A stretch of DNA of 64,000 nt, from assembly GCA_012845835.1 (NCBI GenBank), contig JABAKD010000022.1, positions 12,965,218 to 13,029,217 of the forward strand. The letters run 5' to 3'. Source of the DNA: Undaria pinnatifida. Its lineage: Eukaryota > Sar > Phaeophyceae > Laminariales > Alariaceae. Positions 56,101-64,000 of this stretch are shown piece by piece. How positions within the stretch are numbered: position 1 is the stretch's first letter; each line of letters starts with the position of its first letter. Below the pieces are notes generated by a model. That model had not been told where the DNA came from. It saw only the letters and a program-made list of their open reading frames with translations, and did no database searches. The position numbers were made by a program, and so were the translations under genes.

Positions 56101-57821
56101 CAGCGTAGCTCGTCATGCCGTTGCGGATGCATGTCACAATGTTAATGTTTCAAGCAGCACCAAAGCGTAAGACCGCGAAGGAGCAGGGGGATCACTCTCG
56201 CGACTGAACCCGAACCACTGCAAAAGAAAGCAAAAACAAAGAAAAAAGTTAGCTACTTCCCTACGGTGGTCGTTCTGCGGTGGAGCCTGCCCCCAACTTT
56301 TCTTGAACGAAATCTGCCTGTTTCAACACCAGCTCCCGGTCGTATCTCCTGAAATACGATGTCCCCCGACACCCCGACGTCATCGATCGATAGGCCTTTG
56401 CACACAAGAAAATATATGGATACGTTTTTTTTCTGTGGTATCCTTCCTTGTGCCGAGCAGCCATGAAAACGTTCGTTCGTTAAAAAAAATCGCTGGTTTG
56501 GGGGGGGGGGGGCTATCGTAGAATCAGTCACGGTGGGGTCTATGGTCATCCCCGCTTCATCCTCGCTTTTTGCCCATTGGTGCCAGGTTGATCATCTTAG
56601 GCCGTTCGTTCGTTGCGCACGCACATGCTCCCTTTTTTCACGACGAGGCATGCCATGAAAAATGCAACCCTGTTCACGTCCTTTGGTGTCGAGTGTGTGT
56701 CATTATATTAGACCGCTCCTTGCGCGCTGTTTAGTTTTAAGACGCGAAGCGTGACCAAGGCAAACCACGCGCGTGTCCGTCCGTTGGGCTTTGAGCGCAA
56801 TGTAATCATGATAAGCTTATCCCCGCTTTTTATCCATTGGTGCCAGGTTTATCAACTTAGGCCGTTCGTTCGTTGAGCACATGCACCCTTTTTTCACGAT
56901 GAGGCATGTGTGACAATGCCACCCCGCTCACGTCCTTTGGCGTCAAGCTGGTTTTTTGTTGTATTAGACTGTTCGTTGAGCGCGCCTGTTGTAAGCCGCG
57001 AAGCATGACAAGTGCAACCGCGTGCGTGTCCGTTGGCCTTTGATCGCAAAGTTTTCAGACGCGATTCATGATATATTCAACCCCGCTTTTATCCACTGGT
57101 GCCAGGTTTTATCATGTTAGGCCGCTCGTTCGTTGAGCACACGCACCCTTTTTCCACATCGGGGCATGCATGACAACAATGCAACTCTGCTCACGTACTT
57201 TGGTGTCAAGCCTTTTGTATTATATTAGACCGTTCGTTGAGCGCGCCTGTTTTAGGACGCAAAGCATGACAAATGCAACCCCGCTCTTGTCCACTGGTGG
57301 TAAACTCTACCAAACGTCGTTTGGTGTCAAGCCCGTTTTATGGTGTTAGGCCGTCCGTTGACCGTACGAACCGTTCTTAGATGACGAAGCGTGCCAAAAT
57401 GCAACTCTTCTCACGTCTTTTGGTATCAAGCATGTCTTATAATAGATAGCTAATGCTGGTATTTGATTGAATAGACGCGAAGCATGACAAATCCACCCCC
57501 GCTCGGTTCCCCTGGTGTTTAAGCGCACCGTTTTTACGCGAGAAACACGGCAAACGCAACCCTGTTTATTTACCTTGATACCAGGTTTACCACCTCGAGC
57601 CGTCCGTTGCTGTGGCCTCCCAGTGCATGGACTACCGAGTAAGACGTCGCGTTTTTCGCCACATCCTAGACTGGTGCGGCGCGCGGGAAGAGTCGCTGCC
57701 GCCGACCGCCCAATTTGACCTTCTTACGCCTGCCGATCAGATCAGAGAGGTCTTGAAAGCGGCGCTTGTGGCTCGTCTTGGTCCTGAAGAGGGCAACAAA
57801 ACTTTCGCCAACCTTGACTAG
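46471..57821 (+). CDS. JmjC/cupin-8 type Fe(II)- and 2-oxoglutarate-dependent oxygenase
   Basis: Exons are 46471-47150, 50665-50844, 54349-54670 and 57585-57821 (TAG), 472 residues from the first ATG or 422 from the second in-frame ATG at 46621. The core starts with a cupin-8 style lead-in (FSQPCILTGVL), then WYLLEEHLLEL. The metal-binding HSD comes next (FLH|SDPMEWMGWNVLLEGRK, created by the exon 2-3 join). After it come FGSHNISAGWQ and the second metal site in GELVLIPPRYWHQ, then VYHLEPSVAVASQCMDYRV. The last part is a C-terminal helical domain (VFRHILDWCGA). Such enzymes hydroxylate or demethylate proteins; the substrate here is unknown. The N-terminus carries a Gly/Val tract from a GGT microsatellite. 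The last intron appears to start GC. Confidence 0.82.
46635..46800. repeat. Coding GGT/GTTGGT microsatellite
   Basis: About 55 codons are almost all Gly or Val, including a run of about ten GGTGTT dimers. The copy number is probably variable and the frame stays open throughout. Confidence 0.85.
47151..50664 (+). other. JmjC intron 1, rich in repeats
   Basis: A 3.5-kb intron with units of the CAG/CTG-rich family shared with 12 kb (47930-48700), two clusters of CCATGG palindromes (48986-49190, 49680-49800), and a tRNA-like sequence between them on the minus strand. No coding exon was identified. Confidence 0.6.
49372..49447 (-). other. tRNA-like sequence (degenerate; pseudogene or SINE head)
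   Basis: Read on the minus strand it is about 76 nt. It has an A box (TGGTCTAGTGG), a B box (GAGTTCGATTCC) and a mostly pairing acceptor stem (CACCCCG with CGTGGTG, six of seven). The anticodon and T stems pair poorly, so the anticodon is unclear. It resembles the plus-strand sequence at 7829-7900. Confidence 0.5.
50665..50844 (+). CDS. JmjC gene exon 2
   Basis: The acceptor is GGTTTTAG|G and the donor is TTCACAG|GTAAGC. It encodes WYLLEEHLLELPQARAEL ... AIVGGVGARSFLH. The last His is the first metal ligand, and its HxD partner is supplied by exon 3. Confidence 0.82.
50935..51560. repeat. Tandem intron repeats
   Basis: Four imperfect units of about 130-190 bp share GCTATTTGCATCCAAGCACT, GTTCGGCTGCCGTGCCAA and TTGAGGGGTTGTAGG. 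They follow directly after exon 2. Confidence 0.8.
51888..52373. mobile_element. hAT-like MITE (486 bp)
   Basis: Perfect 19-bp inverted ends TAGGGCCTGACCCATTATG. They are flanked by GTGTCTGC (51880-51887) and GTGTCCGC (52374-52381), a 7/8 match to an 8-bp target duplication. The ends and duplication length fit hAT. The interior is non-coding with repeated TATGCCAC(A) motifs. Confidence 0.82.
52653..52803. mobile_element. Short TIR element (MITE), copy 2
   Basis: A 151-bp relative of 16069-16243, with the same GGGTACCCCGAG left end, a CGGGGTATCC right end and a TAGCTTTTAGTTGTAGGCGG core. It lies in JmjC intron 2. Confidence 0.65.
53520..54208. repeat. Two small tandem duplications in JmjC intron 2
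   Basis: A ~65-bp unit is doubled at about 53527-53665 (GGCTCG(C/T)TTYGGCG and a GAGACNTATGTCGGTGG-like end). A ~38-bp unit (CTCGCTTGCGCTCACG and CTAACCTACCTCCG) is doubled at about 54131-54208. Confidence 0.65.
54349..54670 (+). CDS. JmjC gene exon 3 (catalytic core)
   Basis: The acceptor is CAACCACAG|C. AG from exon 2 plus C makes the Ser of HSD. It runs through LLEGRKMWTFLPP to GELVLIPPRYWHQ. The donor position is CAG|GCGCGT. Only a phase-0 end here joins the last exon in frame. A Gly/Glu-rich insert (about 54520-54600) lies between the core strands. Confidence 0.82.
54671..57584 (+). repeat. Last JmjC intron with an array of acceptor-edge copies
   Basis: The intron is 2.9 kb. Tandem units with GGTGCCAGGTTTATCA and TTAGGCCGTTCGTTCGTTGA occur at about 56580, 56841 and 57100 (period about 260 bp). 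Related half-units lie at about 55790, 56710, 56965, 57225 and 57340. They resemble the real acceptor and first bases of the last exon at 57575-57610. Confidence 0.72.
57585..57821 (+). CDS. JmjC gene exon 4 (C-terminal)
   Basis: The acceptor is TTGATACCAG|GTT in phase 0. It encodes VYHLEPSVAVASQCMDYRV then VFRHILDWCGA and ends at TAG with GNKTFANLD. WHQ|VYHLEP is the sequence expected across this join in the family. Confidence 0.8.
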   Translation, partial: VYHLEPSVAVASQCMDYRVRRRVFRHILDWCGAREESLPPTAQFDLLTPADQIREVLKAALVARLGPEEGNKTFANLD

Positions 57822-59146
57822 GGTATGTTCTTCCTTTTTTTCATGTTGGCACGTCATTTTTACTTTCCAGGCCATCTATGAGTAGCGTAGCGTGAGTTGT
57901 TTATGCTCGACGACCTTCCACGTAGACACGCCGTGGCTACATGTATCTTTTTTTTTTCGTTTCTGTGTTGGTCGTTGCTTTTACTTTTCAGCCCATGCCG
58001 CATGTTTTCGGTTACGCTCGGCAACCCTCTGTGTGTACAAGACGTGGGACATAGGTGTCTTCATTTCTCCCACTGTTATACGATTTGGTTACGGCAAACG
58101 AGTGGTACTTGTACCTGTTCTTCGAGTATCGTAAGCGTGCTGATGAGGGTCCTAGGCTTTGCGTGAAGGGATAGATATTAATATTGATAGTGATATGACC
58201 GACCACAACTTTGATCGGAACACTAAATTGTTTACTGCGTGTCACCGAAGACGGAAAATAAGCAATGGATTAATTCCTTTTTTTGTTTCGCCTTGTGGGT
58301 TGTGCCGTCCCAGATCCCGAACCCGCGATTTACAGAGGACAAAGGGGTGCGATTTGGAGTGCAGGATATGAACAACAAGAGTGCATGTTCTTGTACCCTG
58401 GCATCATTTATCAGGCTTGATTGGGCAACCACAACACGCTGTAGATCTACCGTGTTCAACAGCGGGTAGTGTTGTGCGAGTCTTAGGCGGGCATCAACTT
58501 TGCCGTGCGCAGGAGATGGCGAAACCGCGACCAAGCCGTGTTGCAAATAAAACGTGCGTCTAGTCTAGACTACGACGAATCAGCACATACGAGTAGCTCG
58601 CGTTAATTTCATCGTTTTGGCAGGCAAAGAGGTGAAGTTTATCGGACACAAGAGTCATCCGACGGTAGAGGGCGCCTTTTCGGTTGAACTCCTGAAGTGT
58701 GTAACAACTTTTTGACGCGTGCTACGATAGAAGGTGCACCAACCATTGTTTTTTCTGGGGCTCCTAAATTTGGGAGCTTAAGACAAGGCCTTCTTGACCC
58801 AAAAAAATTGATTTGGACAAGAAAAAAAAAACTGCAGCCGGAACAGAAGCCCCATGGCCTAGGTACACAACGAGAACCATTGTGCACAAGAAAATGGCCT
58901 ATTCCCGACGATTTTGGATTAAGGAGCCCCGTTATTTGAGAAACCATTTCTTCAGACGAAAAGTGCTACCACTCTATCGTAGTACCACGCGTCTAGTGCG
59001 GCTACATAAGTATGATAATTTTACGAGTACAATGGTTGTTTTTAGGACTAGCGCATAGAATACTTGGTCGGGTGGCGCGGACGAATGTCGGCGAAGTCAT
59101 GCTTCGGGTGATGATGGATGGTGGATGATGATATTGACCTAGCTAC
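57822..59146. other. Downstream of the JmjC gene, no supported gene
   Basis: 3' flank and spacer. Short open frames on both strands show no splice partners or recognisable motifs. Confidence 0.4.
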
Positions 59147-59536
59147 TCATGTTAGGACCTCAGAAAGTTCTTGGAACCTTCCCCTGCACCCTAGCGTGGG
59201 ATGGCTCACAAAGAAAGTCCAAAGTGACCACGATGTCGGAATATTTTTCAGGCGTGATTCTGGTTGTGCATAGAATAGGCAGGCAAGCACATCGCGTACG
59301 GCGAGGCTAACATCGCAAGTGTTGAAAATAGTTTTTCGCGCAGCATTTGCGGTCAGTGATGCCATATCATTGCGGGAAAGCGCAAGCAGGGAACGAGCGA
59401 ACTTTCGACGAAAGCCGTTCTTGCTAACAGAGTCGGGGTGTAGGCTTCTCATTATTCCAAGAACTTCGCCCGGCTCCTCGTGCTGTTCCAGCCACCTGGC
59501 ACATTCTGCTTTATCTGTGGGGATGAAATCCGATCT
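59147..59536 (-). CDS. Possible 3'-terminal exon of an unknown minus-strand gene
   Basis: On the minus strand, a pyrimidine-rich tract ending GCGCTTAG (or a second acceptor, CCCCACAG, 23 bases on) opens a frame of up to 129 residues to a stop. The composition is protein-like and not low-complexity (for example AECARWLEQHEEPGEVLGIM, FARSLLALSRNDMASLTANA, VRDVLACLFYAQPESRLKN). No upstream exon could be joined with confidence within the remaining 4.5 kb, so it may be partial or a fragment. The family is not recognised. Confidence 0.35.
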   Translation of the reverse strand, partial: RSDFIPTDKAECARWLEQHEEPGEVLGIMRSLHPDSVSKNGFRRKFARSLLALSRNDMASLTANAARKTIFNTCDVSLAVRDVLACLFYAQPESRLKNIPTSWSLWTFFVSHPTLGCRGRFQELSEVLT

Positions 59537-62500
59537 CTAAGCGCGGTGAAAGTCAAGACAAGCCCCGGGCGGGGGAGAAGGGTAGACTATTTGTCACCAC
59601 GGTGTGTTCAAAGTGTCGCCGAGGGCAAAAGCTTATCCGCGGTGGACTAGAAACGGAACGACGACGCCCGACGTCCACGTTTAAGACAGCAGCTCTAGTT
59701 TACGACATGCTTCGATAAATCGTTTGAGGCACACTGTGTACGAGACTAAGGGGAGTATCCCTACCTTGGTTGATTGGGTTTAATTGGGGTAAGGTTAGTG
59801 CTAGGGTTAGGTCAACTTCAAGGCGTATGTCAACTTTTTCTCGAGTATGGTATGGTCAACGTGAACCATCGCCGTATCGTCGGCTGCGTTTTACGCACCT
59901 GGTACCAGGGTCACATTGCGGTTGGCCGGTTCGGGCAACTTGCGGTCTCGCGCGTTAGTCAGATGTGCGTTTTCTCTCGTACAGAAAGGCGTGCTACTAC
60001 CCAATGGTCACCGTGCTAGCTCAAGCACAAGGACGGTTTGGTTTGCTCGTGTCAGGCGTTCACTCTCCTCAACCAGAGGTCGATTCGTCCTCATGGGCCA
60101 GCCAGCAACGTGGGTGGCGCTTTGTGTGATTAACTCGGTCCGTACTCGGTCTGCGCACTGATACTATATAACCTGTATGAAGGTGGATAAAATATGTATG
60201 ACATTCACGGAAAGGATGGAATCAACCGCAACATGGAATGCTTTACATAGTGCTTTGTGGCGCTGTAGGCGGCCGGTTTTGTTTTTGGGGGGGTCTTTTC
60301 GAAGAAGGCCGCCCTGTTTAGAGTTAAAACTATGTTTGGAGGGTGAAAAGGAGTCGCCAAGGCTTTTACTTCCTCTAGGATGAGGAGTCGAGGAAACGTT
60401 GTTGAGCCGCACGACCGACGCAAGAATTGCTTGGTTTGCAGGACAACAGTTACGTTATCATGTCGAAACTGCCTTGGGGAAGTTAAACTACGAGGATATT
60501 GCTGTGAGATGTCTGCCTTCCAATATAGAGAATACGCGCACAGTAAGGGCTTGCTGAAGGGTCGCTGCCGTCAGTCCGCGCTTAGCGCCAGGGGATATAA
60601 TCCAGCATACGGTACTGGCCTTTTGGTATTAAACCGAGATATTGGTTTTAGGCCAGATCTCTTATTTTATAAAAGTTTGTGTGCTATACCCGCTTTAGTA
60701 CTACAGCTGTCAAATTTATCATTCCCCCGTATTTTTTAGGCTAGGTTTCTTGCGAGGCTCTCTGCTCTGCGAGCGCCGGTAGTGTATCATAGGTCATGGA
60801 CTAGCTCTATGATCGCAGACGACCTCGGACGCGAAAACGAGCAACACTCGTCGCTCGGAAAAACAAGTTAGAAGGCTCACGCGTTGCCGACGGAACATAA
60901 CAGGCGGCGCTTAAACAGCTGAAACTTCGTGAGGGTTAGCAAGGCGATGAAATGCGACCAAATTGAGCGGATGTTCGCGTCGCAGGGTGGCCTGGGCCGA
61001 GAAATCCGGATGATCGGATTTCCGAGAGTTCCTACGAGTGAACTAAGTGGGCAGGAACGAAGAAACGAACACACGTTTGGAATATTGGTCTCACGTACAC
61101 CCATTTCGGAGGCTAAGGCTCTAAAGAAACCAACAAAAAAACTGCGGGGTATGAAGTTCCTTTCTCTCGGCAGCGGCTTCCCCAGACAGTCGTTCTAACG
61201 TGTTTTGTATTCCCTCCTTAGGTTACTGTCTCCGCGAATCCCAGGAGCAGCCACAAGCCTCCAGGGTGAAGAATCGGCATGGGCACTGGCCGTGGTGGAT
61301 GTCGATGGGCACAAAGAACGGTTTAGTTAAAAAAACACGTAGATGGCGAGGGTGTGAGGTGGTAATCGCGCAGCATGTAGACCGATTAGGTGAGGAGTCA
61401 CGAGTCGGTACAGTGTGCTATGACCAAGGCTATACCAGGGGGGTTGCGTTTAAGCGTTTTGGACCCGCGCGAGTGGCTACCTGCAATATTAAACCCTTTC
61501 CCCCCTTCTAGAACTGCGAAAACCACCCCCCACAATAATTGCAAGCCATCTATGTCCACCAAGTTAACGTGGACGCGGTTCAAAAACTGAGTTTCTGGGC
61601 TTTTCTGTTTCTTCGCGGTGTGCACCACCGCCATGGAGTCGCTTGTTCCGATGCCGATGCGCCAACCAAAGATTCTGAAGCCTGTTTTCGAGCGAGGTGC
61701 ATATTGTTTAATTTTACTCTTAATCCTCCGGCCGCCCGGATGGGGGGAAATGACCAAGGCTACGGTATTTTAAAGTACTGCTGAACCCCTTTTTCACGAA
61801 TGGATTGATGCCACTATTAATAGTCCACACGACAACGAGTGAATCTGTACCTCACCATCGAAAACACGTTCGACGATTTGCTCGGCGCGGCGTAGCTAAC
61901 TATCCCATTGCGGGTTGATGTTGCAAACTTAAAACAACGAAAGGTAAGACCGCAAGGAAACGAGGGAGTCACTGGGGCAAGTGAACCCGAGCCACCGAAA
62001 CAAAAAGGCCCCAAACACGGCCCCCCTTCCTCATCGCCTTGGTCAAATAAAGCTTGAGCTCACCACACTTGCACGCGTTTTTATACGTCGTGGGCCAATT
62101 TAATTCGATTGCATTCGCAATCCAGCGTTAGCTGGCGTGTTCTTCAGCTCCCGTGATAGCGATAGCGCGAGTTGTCCCTCACATAACGAGGTGCAGAGCC
62201 CCTCGCGCGAATGGCCTGCGCTTGGCAGTGGCAATAGTGGTATATCAGTATAACACCATAGCCTTGGCAGTGTGGGGACAAGGCGAGGTGGGTTGGTAGC
62301 GTAGCCACACCCTCAGGGGTCGGCAACGAACAGTTACCTACGAGTCGACCCGGCCCAAGGGTGTTGATACAGTGGCTTACCCATTTAAAAACCATCCGGT
62401 TTAAGAGATTCGGGCGATTTGGATCAGGAAAATCGGCTTGGCGTGGAAAAACTGCTTGGGATTAGTATGGGGTCGTTTTCGCAGTTGTAAAATATAAGAC

Positions 62501-64000
62501 CATAGAAGGGTTAAGACCACCTAAATTGGCTTGTCACGGGGTGGTCTTAAAATGGGTACCAACACGGCAGTAATATTGAGGCACCACCGTCTAGGGGGCA
62601 TGACCTGATATCCTCATCGGTGTGTATCTTGCATCACACAGCTATCCGTTGGTCGGTGTGCATGGATGAACGTGAAGGAGGCCCTCAACCAAATACGCGA
62701 AAAACTTAAAAGTAATATTATCGTCAAGACTTCACACATTTCAGCATCCATTCTTGTTGTTACTGCCTTCGCCGCAATGTTGGAATATTGTAGCTCCAGT
62801 CCTACTGTGACATCTCTAGAGCTACTTACTGTAGACTAATACAGTATTGGAAGAGCAACGAAAGGAAGAGTATCAGTCACAATTACCGACAATACAAACA
62901 CCGGTGACACGATTACCGATAACAAGTATCGATAACAAGTACCGGCCAGTCTATGTCAGGCCACACACAAAAATAACACCTGTTATCTGGTACATAACAC
63001 GAAAGCAACACCTTTTGGTGCGTGCATTTCTCCTCCCGTGCTTCAAGCCCCGGATCATATTCCAACCACCACGTAGCATGTGATGATGTGAAGAAAACTT
63101 TCGGGGTGCCTGACGCACGCTGAAAAAACACCATCAGAACCCACACGCGAACGCTAGAGAGAGAAAAGTACACGGCACGCGGCGTACAACATATAAATCT
63201 AAATATCTATACCTATCTGGAATATATGAGCCATGCACAAAAAAAAAGAAGCACTTTTCCGAAGGCATAAATCAGCGACTGCTGTTCACCTTGGCCGCTA
63301 CGACAGCATCCGAAAAATACAAAAATATGTAACCCGTACGCGTACTTGTAGCCTAAGGTCCGCAACGGGTATTTTGACACCAAATCGACCATACGCCGCA
63401 TTCGCGCTGCTTCATGCAAGCCTCTCAGAGAAAATGAAAATGCCTCTCACTACACCCCACCCAAAGCGCATACCAGGTACCAGGTAACTCTAAATACACC
63501 AAATACACAGACACGAGTTCAAGAAGTAACGCGCGAAATAAATCGTGTCCAGGCACGCTGCCAATAGCTTGAAAGAACGCGTGCATCCAAAGATGACCGC
63601 ACCGCCGCGCACTACTGTAGTTAATATTGAGCTGAAAGCACCCAATATTCGCAAGGAATAACATCGAGCTGAAAGCACACAATGACCGCAAGGAATGACT
63701 GTCTTAGATGCGATACATTTTGATCCGATCCGTCAAGACAAGGAAGAAACGCACGACAAAACAATATCCCATTCCATGGTAAAAAGCATCACTAAGACTA
63801 CTAATGTTGCCACCAAATAAGCGCTTTCATCCCCAAGAAAAGCGAGTGGCGAGCGATCGGGATCGAGCTGGGACGCTGACAGATTTCCCACCCAGATACA
63901 TGCAAACTAAAAACACGTGTAAATCCGCCTGTAATGGAAAAAAGAAAAAAAACACATACCGGTACGAAATTGCACGTTTGCGATGCATTGCCAAAGAAAC
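59537..64000. other. Region without a supported complete gene
   Basis: Apart from the Cys-rich frame at 60380-60739 I see only short open frames. A GATAACAAGTATCGATAACA-type repeat lies at about 62915-62940, and an ACCAGGTACCAGGTA motif near 63473. Missing upstream exons of the minus-strand candidate could lie here unrecognised. Confidence 0.35.
60380..60739 (+). pseudogene. Cys-rich ORF, possibly a transposase C-terminal zinc-ribbon remnant
   Basis: An open frame of 119 residues contains RRKNCLVCRTTVTLSCRNC and further cysteines (RGYCCEM). The CxxC...CxxC spacing after a basic stretch resembles the C-terminal zinc-binding end of piggyBac-type transposases. No catalytic Asp region could be read upstream and the C-terminal half looks like read-through. 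This is a tentative relic only. Confidence 0.25.

Noticed and set aside
61398-61784. MGG..DQ-like motif suggesting a piggyBac transposase near the Cys-rich ORF
   Set aside because: The match is a few residues, lies on the wrong side of the zinc-ribbon-like frame and has no catalytic region around it.
63200-63700. Possible gene on either strand at the right edge
   Set aside because: Short frames only, no splice signals in phase and no recognisable motifs.
1-64000. CRISPR array, bacterial operons, rRNA genes
   Set aside because: Repeats are of irregular spacing and eukaryotic type; genes are intron-split; no rRNA core sequence was seen.

Overview
The window is nuclear DNA from an intron-rich stramenopile, most likely a brown alga of the Ectocarpus type. 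The inference rests on short exons joined by long repeat-filled introns, Ala/Gly-rich proteins, an N-terminus with the heterokont plastid pre-sequence pattern (signal peptide, then Phe at the cleavage site), and an interstitial TTAGGG tract. Exon joins below come from splice signals, reading phase and protein continuity. No transcript data were available.

Layout: (1) From the left edge to 18698 (+) is the 3' part of a very large gene, eight full exons plus a sliver at the edge, encoding about 2,260 residues of a protein I do not recognise, with four separate in-frame tandem repeat tracts. (2) 18699-24643 is intergenic and full of dispersed and tandem repeats. (3) 24644-44592 (+) is an 11-exon gene for a ~610-residue, probably plastid-targeted coiled-coil protein. 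Its middle is a run of phase-1 cassette exons carrying an RPGWExRWG motif and most ending in (H/N)xAYA|G at the donor. (4) 46471-57821 (+) is a four-exon JmjC/cupin-8 type Fe(II)/2-oxoglutarate oxygenase with HSD and WH metal-binding motifs. (5) 57822-64000 has no complete gene. A plausible 3'-terminal exon on the minus strand (59147-59536) and a Cys-rich, possibly transposase-derived ORF (60380-60739) are the only coding candidates.

Mobile DNA is abundant in the introns. It includes a 1.57-kb hAT-like foldback element (4626-6199), a 486-bp hAT-like MITE (51888-52373), two 725-bp TIR elements of one family (33713-34437, 41550-42273), a pair of GGGTACCCC-ended MITEs (16069-16243, 52653-52803), a 760-bp TIR element with CAGTCGAAAAA subrepeats (26905-27666), and two tRNA-like sequences. 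The most distinctive theme is exon and exon-edge duplication: whole cassette exons multiplied in the plastid gene, a vestigial exon tail, a duplicated donor edge in its last intron, and an array of acceptor-edge copies in the last JmjC intron. Three introns, one in each gene, appear to use GC-AG rather than GT-AG ends.
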